Assembly: GCA_963730315.1 (NCBI GenBank)
Contig: CAVSRD010000005.1
Span: 62,001-126,000 of the forward strand
Direction: 5' to 3'
Length of the DNA stretch: 64,000 nucleotides
Source: VRUE01 sp963730315
GTDB taxonomy: Bacteria > Actinomycetota > Thermoleophilia > Solirubrobacterales > 70-9
A model generated the notes under the pieces. It was given only the letters and a program-made list of their open reading frames with translations. It had not been told where the DNA came from and searched no databases. The position numbers and the translations under genes are program-made. Shown piece by piece: positions 16,478 through 24,464 of the stretch (position 1 is its first letter; each line of letters opens with the position of its first letter).

Positions 16478-17620
16478 ACCTTCGTCAACCCCCCGACCAG
16501 CTCTTCGGTGCGGCGGCGGGCCTCCGCATCGACCGCGAACAGGTCCTCGAAATGGGTGAGCGGCTGCGCCGGCATCTCCGCCAGCAGGCGCTCGATCGCC
16601 GCGGCGATCGCGGTGAAGGGGATGCGGCCGTCGAGGAAGGCGGCGACCGCGACCTCGTCGGCGGCGTTCAGCGCGCAGGGCGCCGTGCCCCCCGCCCGTC
16701 CCCGCCTCCAGGGCGAGCCGCAGGCAGGCGAAGGTCTCCAGGTCGGGCGGCTCGAAGCTCAGCTCGCCGACCGCCGCGAGGTCGAGACGCGGGACGTCGA
16801 CGTCGGCCCGTTCCGGGTAGTGCAGCGCGTAGGAGATCGGCACCCGCATGTCGGGGAGGCCGAGGTGGGCGAGCGTGGCGCCGTCGTTGAGGTCGACCAG
16901 CGAGTGGACGATCGACTGGGGGTGGACGACCACCTCGATCCGCTCGTAGGGGACGCCGAACAGGTGATGCGCCTCGATCGCCTCGAAGCCCTTGTTCATC
17001 AGCGTCGCCGAGTCGATCGTGATCCGCCCGCCCATCCGCCAGGTCGGGTGGGCGAGGGCGTCCTCGACGCTCACCCCCGAGAGGTCGGTGCGGCCCCGGA
17101 AGGGACCGCCGGAGGCGGTCAGCACCAGCCGCTCGACCGTCCCCGGCTGCGCTGCGGCGATCAGCTGGAAGAGCGCCGAGTGCTCGGAGTCGACCGGCAG
17201 CAGCCGCGCCCCGGTCGCCTCGGCCAGCGCGGTGGTCAGCTCGCCGCCGATCACGAGGCTCTCCTTGTTGGCCAGGGCCACGTCGATCCCCTCGCCGAGG
17301 GCGACCACGGTCGGCCCGAGACCGGCCGCGCCGACCATCCCGTTGAGCACCAGATCGGCGCCGGACGCAACGATCAGCTCGCGGATCCCCGCCTCGCCGG
17401 CGAGAACGCGTCCGTCCCAGGCGGAACGCGCCCGCTCGGCCGCCTCCGCGTGGGCGAGCGCCACGGTCGGCACGCCGTGCCGCCGCGCCTGCTCGAGCAG
17501 CGGCTCCCAGCTCGACCCGGCCGCCAGGCCAACCGCCTCGAGCTCATCGGAGCCGCCGACGATCTCCAGCGCCTGCGCGCCGATCGAGCCGGTGCTGCCG
17601 AGGATGACCAGCTTCTTCAT
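16474..17620 (-). CDS. dxr: 1-deoxy-D-xylulose-5-phosphate reductoisomerase, one frame break near the 3' end
   Basis: Dxr makes MEP from DXP with NADPH. The protein starts MKKLVILGSTGSIGAQALEIV, the NADPH-binding GSTGSIG loop. It has the metal and substrate regions LPVDSEHSALFQ and ASGGPFRGR, HPTWRMGGRITIDSATLMNKGFE and HPQSIVHSLV. The frame is lost at a run of six C (16688-16693, plus strand). With five, the normal end CALNAADEVAVAAFL... resumes and the protein ends at TGA 16474 (381 residues), giving an ATGA overlap with rseP. The extra base looks like a homopolymer error, since this is an essential single-pathway gene and ispG is intact. It follows cdsA by 19 bases. Confidence 0.88.
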
Positions 17621-17639
17621 CTACCGAAGTCTAGGAGGC

Positions 17640-18530
17640 TCAGTAGACCAGCCCGACGGCGAGGTAGTAACCGACCACGATCGTGAAGAGGACGGCGTCG
17701 AGGCGGTCGAGGATGCCGCCGTGCGGGCCGAACAGCCTGCCGCTGTCCTTGGCGCCGAGGTCGCGCTTGACCATCGAGGCGAAGAGGTCGCCGACTGGGG
17801 CGATCGCCGCGACCGCGGCGCCGATCGCCAGCGCCTCGGCCCCCGAGAGCCAATCCTGGTAGAGGCCGGCGAACCAGAAGGCCAGCGTGCCGATCAGGAA
17901 ACCGCCGATCAGCCCCTCGACGGTCTTGTGGGGGGAGAGGTTCGGGGCAATCCTGTGGGAGCCGAACATGCGCCCGGTCACGTAGGCGCCGGTGTCCGTC
18001 GCGAAGGTCCCGACCAGGACGTCGATCAGCAGCGCCGCGCCGTGGCTGGGCAGGTCGCGTAGCAGAACCGCGTGGGCCAGCGGCAGGCCGATCCAGACCG
18101 CACCGAGAACGGTGACGCCCATCGAGGCGACGATGCCGTCGCGAGGCTCGCGCCCGGCGCCGAACACGAAGAGCAGCGGGAAGGAGGCGACGCCGACCAG
18201 GAGGACGTTGAAGGCGGTGCCGAAGTGGGCGGCGAAAATCAGCGCCGCGAGGGCGAGGTAGGCGGCTGGCTGGAGCGGGCGGAGCCTGGCGGCCATCAGA
18301 AAGTACTCGCGCAGGCAGAGCAGGCCGATCGCGGCCATAGCGACCGCGAAGACGAGGCCGCCGACCACGGTGATCGCGACCGCGAAGGCGATCCAGGGAA
18401 CGGCCACGAGGATCCGCTGCGCCGTCTCGCCGCGCAGCTCCACCCGGCGCTTCCGTCGCGGCGGTCGTGCGGACGGCCCGGACGGCGGCTCGTCCGCCAG
18501 CAGCTCCTCGTCGAACAGATCGCGGACCAC
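17640..18530 (-). CDS. cdsA: Phosphatidate cytidylyltransferase
   Basis: CdsA makes CDP-diacylglycerol from phosphatidate and CTP. The 296-residue protein has a basic N-terminal tail, at least seven hydrophobic segments and the family signature near the C-terminus, SMVKRDLGAKDSGRLFGPHGG followed by ILDRLD. The usual PGHGG reads GPHGG here, a small order swap next to the conserved His-Gly-Gly. It starts at GTG 18530, directly after the uppS stop. The order frr-uppS-cdsA-dxr-rseP is the classic bacterial arrangement. The product feeds pgsA at the end of the same chain. Confidence 0.92.
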   Translation of the reverse strand: MVRDLFDEELLADEPPSGPSARPPRRKRRVELRGETAQRILVAVPWIAFAVAITVVGGLVFAVAMAAIGLLCLREYFLMAARLRPLQPAAYLALAALIFAAHFGTAFNVLLVGVASFPLLFVFGAGREPRDGIVASMGVTVLGAVWIGLPLAHAVLLRDLPSHGAALLIDVLVGTFATDTGAYVTGRMFGSHRIAPNLSPHKTVEGLIGGFLIGTLAFWFAGLYQDWLSGAEALAIGAAVAAIAPVGDLFASMVKRDLGAKDSGRLFGPHGGILDRLDAVLFTIVVGYYLAVGLVY

Positions 18531-19202
18531 CTACGCCCTCCGTCCGAAGCGGCGCTGGCGCGCCTCGAACTCGGCGAGCGACTGCTCGAACGCCTCGCGG
18601 CCGAAGTCCGGCCAGAGCTCGTCGCGGAAGACCAGCTCCGAGTAGGCGCACTGCCAGAGCAGGTAGTTGGATATCCGCTGCTCGCCGCTGGTGCGTATCA
18701 AGAGGTCCGGGTCGTGCATCTCGGGCGCGTAGAGGTGGCGTCGGAACTCCTCCTCGGTGTCGCCTTCGAAGCTTCGCGCCGCGTCGATGATCTCCGTCCT
18801 GCCGCCGTAGTTGAAGGCGACGAAGAGCGTGATCAGGTCGTTGCCGGCGGTTCTCTGCTCGGCCCACTCCATCCGCTCGACCAGCTCCGGGGCGAGGCCG
18901 GCGCGACGCCCGACGAAGCGCATCCGCACCCCCTCGCCGTCCAGCTCCGGCGTTTCGGTGTCGATCCGCTGGCCGAACATCTGCATCAGGCCCTCCACCT
19001 CCTCGACCGGCCGACCCCAGTTCTCGGTCGAGAAGGAGAAGACGGTCAGCTCCTCGACCCCGAGCTCGACCGCGTCGCGCAGCCGCGCCTTGACCGTGTC
19101 GGCGCCCGCCCGGTGCCCCTCGACGACCGGCAGGCCGCGCTGCTGCGCCCAGCGACCGTTGCCGTCGGTGATGATCGCGACGTACCGCGCGGAGGTGCTC
19201 AC
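18531..19202 (-). CDS. uppS: Isoprenyl transferase (undecaprenyl diphosphate synthase family)
   Basis: The enzyme condenses IPP units with cis stereochemistry to make the C55-type lipid carrier for cell-wall precursors. The 223-residue protein shows IITDGNGRWAQQRGLPVVEGHRAG (the catalytic Asp is in TDGNGRWA, usually MDGNGRWA), FSFSTENWGRP, and the C-terminal DPDLLIRTSGEQRISNYLLWQCAYSE region. Start codon GTG 19202 overlaps the frr stop as GTGA. It is slightly shorter than E. coli UppS, so product length (short versus C50/C55) cannot be told. Confidence 0.92.
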   Translation of the reverse strand: MSTSARYVAIITDGNGRWAQQRGLPVVEGHRAGADTVKARLRDAVELGVEELTVFSFSTENWGRPVEEVEGLMQMFGQRIDTETPELDGEGVRMRFVGRRAGLAPELVERMEWAEQRTAGNDLITLFVAFNYGGRTEIIDAARSFEGDTEEEFRRHLYAPEMHDPDLLIRTSGEQRISNYLLWQCAYSELVFRDELWPDFGREAFEQSLAEFEARQRRFGRRA

Positions 19203-19762
19203 ACCTCCAGGATCTCCTCTTCCTTCCCCTGCAACAAGGCGTCGATCTCGGCGATCGCCTCGTCGGTCTGCTTCTGCAGGCTGACCTCGGCGCGGCGCTC
19301 GTCGTCCTCGCCGGCTTCGCCCTCCTTCTTCAGCTCGCGCAGGTCGTGCATCGTGTCGCGCCGGATGTTGCGGACCGCCACGCGCCCTTCCTCGGCGACT
19401 CCGTGGACGACTTTGACCAGCTCGCGGCGGCGCTCCTCGGTCAGCTCGGGGATCTGCAGGCGGATGACGCTGCCGTCGTTGCTCGGCGTCAACCCGACGT
19501 CGGACTCCTGGATCGCCTTCTCGATTGCGCCGATCGAGCCCTTGTCGAAGGGCGTCACGGTGAGCAGGCGGGCGTCGGACGCGGCCACGTTGGCGAGCTG
19601 CTTGAGCGGAGTCGGCGACCCGTAGTAGTCGACCGCGATCCGGTCCAGCAGGTGCGGCGAGGCGCGCCCGGTCCGCACCGTGGCCAGCTCTCCGCGGCTC
19701 GACTCGACCGACTTTTGCATCCGGTCCTCCGCGTCCTTGAGCAGCTCGTCGATCAGCTCCAC
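19199..19762 (-). CDS. frr: Ribosome recycling factor
   Basis: RRF splits post-termination ribosomes together with EF-G. The 187-residue protein has the usual size and the expected signatures: LATVRTGRASPHLLDRI near residue 30, TPLKQLANV, SDVGLTPSNDGSVIRLQIPELTEERR near 85-110 and a long helical C-terminal half. It starts at GTG 19762, whose last base overlaps the pyrH stop, and its stop overlaps the uppS start. Order pyrH-frr-uppS is conserved widely. Confidence 0.96.
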   Translation of the reverse strand: MELIDELLKDAEDRMQKSVESSRGELATVRTGRASPHLLDRIAVDYYGSPTPLKQLANVAASDARLLTVTPFDKGSIGAIEKAIQESDVGLTPSNDGSVIRLQIPELTEERRRELVKVVHGVAEEGRVAVRNIRRDTMHDLRELKKEGEAGEDDERRAEVSLQKQTDEAIAEIDALLQGKEEEILEV

Positions 19763-20514
19763 TAAGTCCTCTCCTGGGTCGCCTGGCGGGGCCCGTTGGA
19801 GACGAGCGTCCCCACCTTCTGCCCGCAGACGATCCTATCTATGTTGCCGTCGTCCCCCATGTTGAAGACGTAGATCGGCAGGTCGTTGTCCATGCAGAGC
19901 GAGAGCGCCGTCGAGTCCATCACCTTCAGCCCTCGCTCGATCGCTTCGCGGTGCGAGATCTCCGCGATGAACTTCGCCTCCGGGTTGACCGCGGGATCGG
20001 CGTCGAACACCCCCTCGACCCCGTTCTTCGCCATCAGGATCGCTTCCGCGTGGATCTCCAGGGAGCGCAACGCGGCCGCGGTGTCGGTCGTGAAGAACGG
20101 GTTGCCGGTGCCAGCGGCGAAGATCACCACGCGGCCCTTCTCCAGGTGGCGCATGGCGCGGCGACGGATGTAGGGCTCGGCGACCTCCTTCACGTCGATC
20201 GCCGACATCACCCGGGTGTGCTCGCCGATGTCCTCCAGCGCGTCCTGGAGGGTGAGCGCGTTGAGCACGGTCGCCAGCATCCCCATGTAGTCGCCGGTCG
20301 CGCGGTCCATCCCGGCCGCTGCCGCCTCCAGGCCGCGGTAGATGTTGCCGGCGCCGACCACGATCGCCACCTCGACGCCGCGGCTTCGCACCCTCGCCAC
20401 CTGGTCGGCGATCCGCCGCACCTCGGCGGCGTCGGTGCCGTGCTCGCGCTCGCCCATCAGGGCCTCGCCGGAGAGCTTCAGGAGGATGCGGTCGAATTTC
20501 GGATCGGAGTCCAT
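19762..20514 (-). CDS. pyrH: Uridylate kinase
   Basis: PyrH phosphorylates UMP to UDP and belongs to the amino-acid kinase fold. The 250-residue protein has the P-loop-like RILLKLSGEALMG start, the IVVGAGNIYRG motif near residue 50, the Asp-rich DRATGDYMGMLATVLNAL and the FAAGTGNPFFTTDTAAALR loop. It ends with the uridylate kinase C-terminal DDGNIDRIVCGQKVGT. The ATG at 20514 is 50 bases after tsf. It is bracketed by tsf and frr, the normal order. Confidence 0.96.
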   Translation of the reverse strand: MDSDPKFDRILLKLSGEALMGEREHGTDAAEVRRIADQVARVRSRGVEVAIVVGAGNIYRGLEAAAAGMDRATGDYMGMLATVLNALTLQDALEDIGEHTRVMSAIDVKEVAEPYIRRRAMRHLEKGRVVIFAAGTGNPFFTTDTAAALRSLEIHAEAILMAKNGVEGVFDADPAVNPEAKFIAEISHREAIERGLKVMDSTALSLCMDNDLPIYVFNMGDDGNIDRIVCGQKVGTLVSNGPRQATQERT

Positions 20515-20564
20515 CGCGCGGCGCTGGCCCGCAGCCTACCCGCGGGACGACGCCGCGGCCAGTC

Positions 20565-21170
20565 TCAGCCCTCGCCAACCCGGAAGTAGGCAAAGCGAGC
20601 GACGCGGACGTTCTCCCCGGTCTTCGCCGCCAGCTCTTGGCGCAGCTCCTCGATCGACTTCGACTCGTGCTTCTCGGCGTTGACGTGCGTCTGGTCGAGC
20701 AGCGCGACGTCCTTCGCCCACTTGGCCAGCTGTCCCTCGACGATCTTCTCGACGACGTTGTCGGGTTTGCCGTCCTCACGCGCCTTCTGCTCGAAGACGT
20801 GGCGCTCCGCCTCGCGCTCGGAGTCCGGAATCTCCTCGGAGGAGACGTAGCGCGGCGCGGTCGCGGCCACGTGCAGGGCGACCTCATAGGCAAACGCCCT
20901 GAAGTCCTCGTTGCGAGCGACGAAGTCGGTCTCGCACTGGACCTCGACCATCGCTCCGACCTTGTCGTTGGCGTGAACGTAGGCCGCGACGACCCCCTCG
21001 CCGGTGCCGCGCCCCTCGCGCTTCGCAGCCGAGGCCTGACCCTTGACCCGGAGGATCTCGATCGCCCGGTCGACCTCGCCCTCCGACTCGGCAAGGGCCG
21101 CTTTGCAGTCCATCATCGCCGCGCCGGTGCGGTCGCGCAGCGCCTTCACGTCGGCAGCGGTGACGCTCAT
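20565..21170 (-). CDS. tsf: Elongation factor Ts
   Basis: EF-Ts exchanges GDP for GTP on EF-Tu. The 201-residue short form is typical of actinobacteria and plants' chloroplast-type EF-Ts. It has the UBA-like N-terminus VTAADVKALRDRTGAAMMDCKAAL, the EGVVAAYVHANDKVGAMVEVQCETDFVARN core and the short KIVEGQLAKWAKDVALLDQ part. Its ATG overlaps the rpsB stop by four bases, so the two are coupled. Confidence 0.96.
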   Translation of the reverse strand: MSVTAADVKALRDRTGAAMMDCKAALAESEGEVDRAIEILRVKGQASAAKREGRGTGEGVVAAYVHANDKVGAMVEVQCETDFVARNEDFRAFAYEVALHVAATAPRYVSSEEIPDSEREAERHVFEQKAREDGKPDNVVEKIVEGQLAKWAKDVALLDQTHVNAEKHESKSIEELRQELAAKTGENVRVARFAYFRVGEG

Positions 21171-22132
21171 TTGGAGGCTCCCCGGTCGGTCGCGGCGGGG
21201 GCCTCGGCGGGTGCGCTCGATCCCTCGGCCGCAGGCGCCTCACCCACAGCCGGGGGCGCCTGCCCCTGGGCGGCTTTCCCTTCCGCCTGCGCTTTCTGTT
21301 CCGCGGCCTGTTTCTCTTCAGCCGCTTTCTTCTCGGCTTCCTCTGCTTCCAGCCGCGCCTTCTCTTCTTCCTCTCGTTTCTTCCGCTCTTCCTCCTCCTT
21401 TTTCCGCCGCTCCATCTCCTCGGCGAGGCGTCGTTCCTCCTGTACGCGCCAGGCCCCCGCCCCCTCCTCGATCGCGGCGCCGATCGTGCCGATCACCAGT
21501 TGGCAGGAGCGGATCGCGTCGTCGTTCCCGGGGATCACGTAGTCGATCTGCGTCGGGTCGCAGTTGGTGTCGACCAAGCCGATGATCGGGATCCGCAGGC
21601 GGACCGCCTCGCGGACCGCGATCTCCTCGGTTTTCAGATCGGTGACGAAGACCGCGTCGGGTAGGCGCTCCATGTCGCGGACGCCGCCGAGGTTGTATTC
21701 GAGCTTCGCCAGCTCGGCCCGCATCGCCATCCGCTCCTTGGTCGGCAGCAGCTCGAGCTTGCCCTCCTCCTGCCAGGAGGTCAGCTCGTGCAGGCGCGAG
21801 ATCCGCGCCGAGATCGTGTTGAAGTTGGTCAGCAGGCCACCCAGCCAGCGCTGGTTGACGTAGGGCATCTTGCAGCGGTCGGCCCAGTCCTTGACGGCGC
21901 TGCGCGCCTGCTTCTTGGTGCCGACGAACAGCACCGTGCCGCCGCCGCTGGCCAGCTCGCCGGCAAAGCGGCGCGCGTTCTCGAGCAGCGCCTCGGTCTG
22001 GACGAGGTCGATGATGTGGATCCCGTCCAGCTCGCCGAAGATGTAGCGGCGCATGTTCGGGTTCCAGCGTCGGGTCTGGTGGCCGAAGTGGACTCCGGCC
22101 TCCAGCAGATCTTTGAGGCCCGCCTCTGGCAT
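21167..22132 (-). CDS. rpsB: 30S ribosomal protein S2 with long charged C-terminal tail
   Basis: The S2 core is complete, from EAGVHFGHQTRRWNPNM through FVGTKKQARSAV and VDTNCDPTQIDYVIPGNDDA to the end of the conserved fold near residue 225. About 95 further residues form a Lys/Glu/Ala-rich segment, predicted coiled coil, then a Pro/Ala-rich end. I chose the ATG at 22132 rather than the one at 22159. A purine-rich AAGGAG lies just upstream of 22132, inside the extra nine codons, and the shorter start gives the standard MPEAGLKDLLEAG. Protein length is then 321. It is the first gene of the rpsB-tsf-pyrH chain. Confidence 0.95.
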   Translation of the reverse strand: MPEAGLKDLLEAGVHFGHQTRRWNPNMRRYIFGELDGIHIIDLVQTEALLENARRFAGELASGGGTVLFVGTKKQARSAVKDWADRCKMPYVNQRWLGGLLTNFNTISARISRLHELTSWQEEGKLELLPTKERMAMRAELAKLEYNLGGVRDMERLPDAVFVTDLKTEEIAVREAVRLRIPIIGLVDTNCDPTQIDYVIPGNDDAIRSCQLVIGTIGAAIEEGAGAWRVQEERRLAEEMERRKKEEEERKKREEEEKARLEAEEAEKKAAEEKQAAEQKAQAEGKAAQGQAPPAVGEAPAAEGSSAPAEAPAATDRGASK

Positions 22133-22255
22133 TGTCGAAACGTCTCCTTGGTCTGGCATGAAGCCCCGCCGCCCTTGCCGGGGACTCGGCCCCCGCGGGG
22201 GCCGGTCAGGATCCGGAGCGGATCGACGGGGGTCGGTTTGAACCGCACGATTGTA
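22133..22255 (-). promoter_or_regulatory. Structured 5' leader of rpsB, with a -10-like TACAAT
   Basis: Upstream of rpsB a TACAAT (22250-22255, minus strand) could be a -10; no good -35 is seen. The presumed leader holds three G+C-rich stem-loops: a GATCCG/CGGATC hairpin (22210-22224), an 18-base perfect palindrome (22187-22204) and a CCCCG/CGGGG hairpin (about 22163-22183). rpsB leaders are autoregulatory in several bacteria, so this may bind S2, but I cannot match it to a known RNA family. Confidence 0.35.
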
Positions 22256-22270
22256 GTGTGGAAGCGCGGG

Positions 22271-22936
22271 CTAGGCTGCGCGGGCGGCCTCCAGCGCCGC
22301 GGCCAGGTCGGCCGGCAGCTCCGAGTCGAAGCTCATCTCCTCGCCGCTGGCGGGGTGGACGAAGGCGAGCCGGTGGGCGTGCAGGAACTGGCGTTCCAGG
22401 TCGTACTTCCGCTCGCCGCCATAGGTCGTGTCGCCGGCCAAGGGATGACCGATCGCGGCGAGGTGGGCGCGGATCTGGTGGGTACGGCCGGTATCCAGCC
22501 GCGCCTCCAGGTAGGTCTCGGCGCCGAGCAGCTCGAGCACGGTGAAGTGGGTGCGCGCCTGGCGCGAGGCGGCGCCGGAGACGGCCATCCTGGTGCGCTG
22601 CCGTGCGGCGCGGCCGATCGGCGCGTCAATCGTCCCGGTACGGGAAGGGAGCCGCCCCCGGGCCAGCGCCAGGTAGGCGCGCTCGATTTCGCGGCGCCGG
22701 ACCCGCTCCTGCAGGGCCGCGTGGGTCGCGTCGTCGCGGGCGACCACCAGCAGGCCGCTGGTCCCTTTGTCGAGCCGATGCACGATCCCGGGCCGCTCCG
22801 GGTCGACACCGCCGCCGAGGATCTCCCCCAGCTCGTCGACCAGCGTCGGCCCCCGGTGGCTGGGCGCCGGGTGGACGACCAGGCCGGCCGGCTTGTCGAC
22901 CACCGCCAGCCACTCGTCGAGGTGGACGACTCTCAT
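22271..22936 (-). CDS. RluD-type 23S rRNA pseudouridine synthase lacking the S4 domain
   Basis: The 221-residue protein is a RluA/RluD-family catalytic domain. Its signatures are VVDKPAGLVVHPAP near the start, GIVHRLDKGTSGLLVVA (catalytic Asp in HRLD), RLDTGRTHQIRAHLAAIGHPLAGD and the final FLHAHRLAFVHP. Most RluD proteins have an N-terminal S4 RNA-binding domain; here the ATG at 22936 leads straight into the catalytic part, and the bases upstream code for LspA. RluD modifies 1911/1915/1917 of 23S rRNA helix 69, the loop split by the intron in this window. If this is the RluD orthologue, its targets flank the intron site. The start overlaps the lspA stop by ATGA. Confidence 0.85.
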   Translation of the reverse strand: MRVVHLDEWLAVVDKPAGLVVHPAPSHRGPTLVDELGEILGGGVDPERPGIVHRLDKGTSGLLVVARDDATHAALQERVRRREIERAYLALARGRLPSRTGTIDAPIGRAARQRTRMAVSGAASRQARTHFTVLELLGAETYLEARLDTGRTHQIRAHLAAIGHPLAGDTTYGGERKYDLERQFLHAHRLAFVHPASGEEMSFDSELPADLAAALEAARAA

Positions 22937-23388
22937 CGCGCCTCGCGCAGGTAGCTCAGCGCCAGCACGGCGACGCCGAGCGTGATCGCCACGTCGGCCA
23001 GGTTGAAGGGCGGCCAGGAGAGGAACGCAACGTAGTCGGTGACGGCGTCGACCCGTATGCGGTCCGCGAGGTTGCCGAGCGCGCCGCCCGCCAGCAGCCC
23101 GACCGCGACCCACATCCCCGGCCGGGTCGGATTGCGGGCGAAGAGGACGCCGACGATCAGCAGCGCAGCGAGGGTGACCGTGATCAGGGCCGCGCCGCCG
23201 CCGCTGGCCAGGCCGAAGGCGACGCCGCGGTTGTGGGCGAGCGTAAGTTCCAGCGGGCCGAGCACGTCGACGTGCTCGGCCGGGACGAGGCGGTCCTCGA
23301 CCAAGGCCTTGGCGGCCTGGTCGAGGACTACGACGATGCCGCAGAGCGCGCCGGCCAGGCGCCAGGCACGCAAGCCCCCGCCGCTCAC
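22933..23388 (-). CDS. lspA: Lipoprotein signal peptidase
   Basis: LspA removes lipoprotein signal peptides in the membrane using two Asp residues. The 151-residue protein has four hydrophobic segments and the family motifs: VVLDQAAKALVED, LAHNRGVAFGL, GGALGNLADRIR (first catalytic Asp) and PPFNLADVAITLG (second catalytic Asp). It starts at GTG 23388, overlapping the yggT stop (GTGA), and overlaps the rluD start. Confidence 0.94.
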   Translation of the reverse strand: MSGGGLRAWRLAGALCGIVVVLDQAAKALVEDRLVPAEHVDVLGPLELTLAHNRGVAFGLASGGGAALITVTLAALLIVGVLFARNPTRPGMWVAVGLLAGGALGNLADRIRVDAVTDYVAFLSWPPFNLADVAITLGVAVLALSYLREAR

Positions 23389-23687
23389 CCGGAGATCAGG
23401 GCGACGACGAGGCCGCGCACCACGAAGAGCACGATGATCCCGAGGATCGGGCTGAGGTCGAGCGCGAAGCCGCCGCCGCCGAGCGGCGGGATGAACCGCC
23501 GGAAGAGGTTGAGGTAGGGATTGGTCGTCTCGGCCACGAAGCCGACTCCCGCGCGCAGCCAGCGGTAGTAGGGCATCCGCGGGATCCACGAGCTGAGCAC
23601 GTTGAGGAAGATCAGGACGATATAGACGAGGAACAGCGCGTCGACGTAGCTCGCGATGTCGCTACGGCTGAGCGCCAGCCAGGTCAC
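23385..23687 (-). CDS. YggT-family membrane protein
   Basis: This 100-residue protein has two hydrophobic segments: VDALFLVYIVLIFLNVLSSWIP near residues 14-35 and SPILGIIVLFVVRGLVVALI at the end. Between them lies the family signature NPYLNLFRRFIPPLGGGGFALDLSPI. YggT (YlmG) proteins are found in division-gene clusters next to sepF, as here, and are linked to nucleoid or septum organisation, but their mechanism is unknown. Start GTG 23687 is placed by the GGAGG about eight bases upstream. It is coupled to lspA. Confidence 0.88.
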   Translation of the reverse strand: MTWLALSRSDIASYVDALFLVYIVLIFLNVLSSWIPRMPYYRWLRAGVGFVAETTNPYLNLFRRFIPPLGGGGFALDLSPILGIIVLFVVRGLVVALISG

Positions 23688-23709
23688 AACCAATCCTCCC
23701 GCTCCGTGC

Positions 23710-24450
23710 TCACGACCGCATCCTCTCCAGCGAGGCCTGCACCGCCGCCCCGAACGCGCTCCGCGCCCCCTCGCGCTCCAGCGCCTCCAAGCCGGCCTCG
23801 GTGCTCCCCCCGGGCGAGGCCACGGCGTCGCGCAGGTTGGCGGGGTGGCGCTCGCGAAGCAGCGCCGCCGTCCCTGCCGTCGTCTCCACGACCAGCTCCC
23901 GGGCAAGCTCCTCGTCGAGTCCAGCCTCCGCTCCGGCATCGGCGATCGCCTCCACCGCAAGCGCCAGGTAGGCGGGCGCGCAGCCCATCACGGCCGTCGC
24001 CGCGTCGAACTCCGAGTCAGGCAGCTCGACCAGGTGCCCCAGCGACTCCAGCATCCTCCGCAGCTCTGCACCCACGTCACCGGCGACGCAGAGGACGCCC
24101 TGCCGCACCTCCACGGCGACGTTCGGCATCACTCGGGCGACCTCGGCCGCAGGGAATGCGCCCCGCACCCGCTCCAGCGAGGTGGCAGCGAGCAGCGAGA
24201 CCACGACCGTCGCCCCGCCAAGCTCCGCCGCGACCTGCTCGAGCATCGCCGGCTTCACGGCGAGCACCACGACGTCGGCCCGTTCGGCCAGCAACCGGTT
24301 CGACCCAACCGCCTCGCCCCTCAACTCCTCGGCCAGCTTCGCGGCGCGCCCCGACCCGGAGTCCGTGAACAGCAACCCCTCGACGTCACCCGCCAGCCCG
24401 CACGCCATCGCCGCTGCCATGCTCCCGGCGCCGACGAAGCCAACGATCAT
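23710..24450 (-). CDS. proC: Pyrroline-5-carboxylate reductase
   Basis: ProC reduces pyrroline-5-carboxylate to proline with NAD(P)H. The 246-residue protein starts MIVGFVGAGSMAAAMACGL, the Rossmann GxGxM loop. It has VLAVKPAMLEQV, then RVMPNVAVEVRQGV, and the C-terminal signature region HPANLRDAVASPGGSTEAGLEALE. It is shorter than E. coli ProC by about 20 residues but has all blocks. It lies between sepF and yggT, a common place in actinobacterial division clusters. Confidence 0.93.
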   Translation of the reverse strand: MIVGFVGAGSMAAAMACGLAGDVEGLLFTDSGSGRAAKLAEELRGEAVGSNRLLAERADVVVLAVKPAMLEQVAAELGGATVVVSLLAATSLERVRGAFPAAEVARVMPNVAVEVRQGVLCVAGDVGAELRRMLESLGHLVELPDSEFDAATAVMGCAPAYLALAVEAIADAGAEAGLDEELARELVVETTAGTAALLRERHPANLRDAVASPGGSTEAGLEALEREGARSAFGAAVQASLERMRS

Positions 24451-24464
24451 GCGGCGCAGACTAT

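Noticed and set aside
22133..22159. Upstream ATG adding nine residues to S2
   Set aside because: The only ribosome-binding site lies inside this stretch and matches the ATG at 22132.
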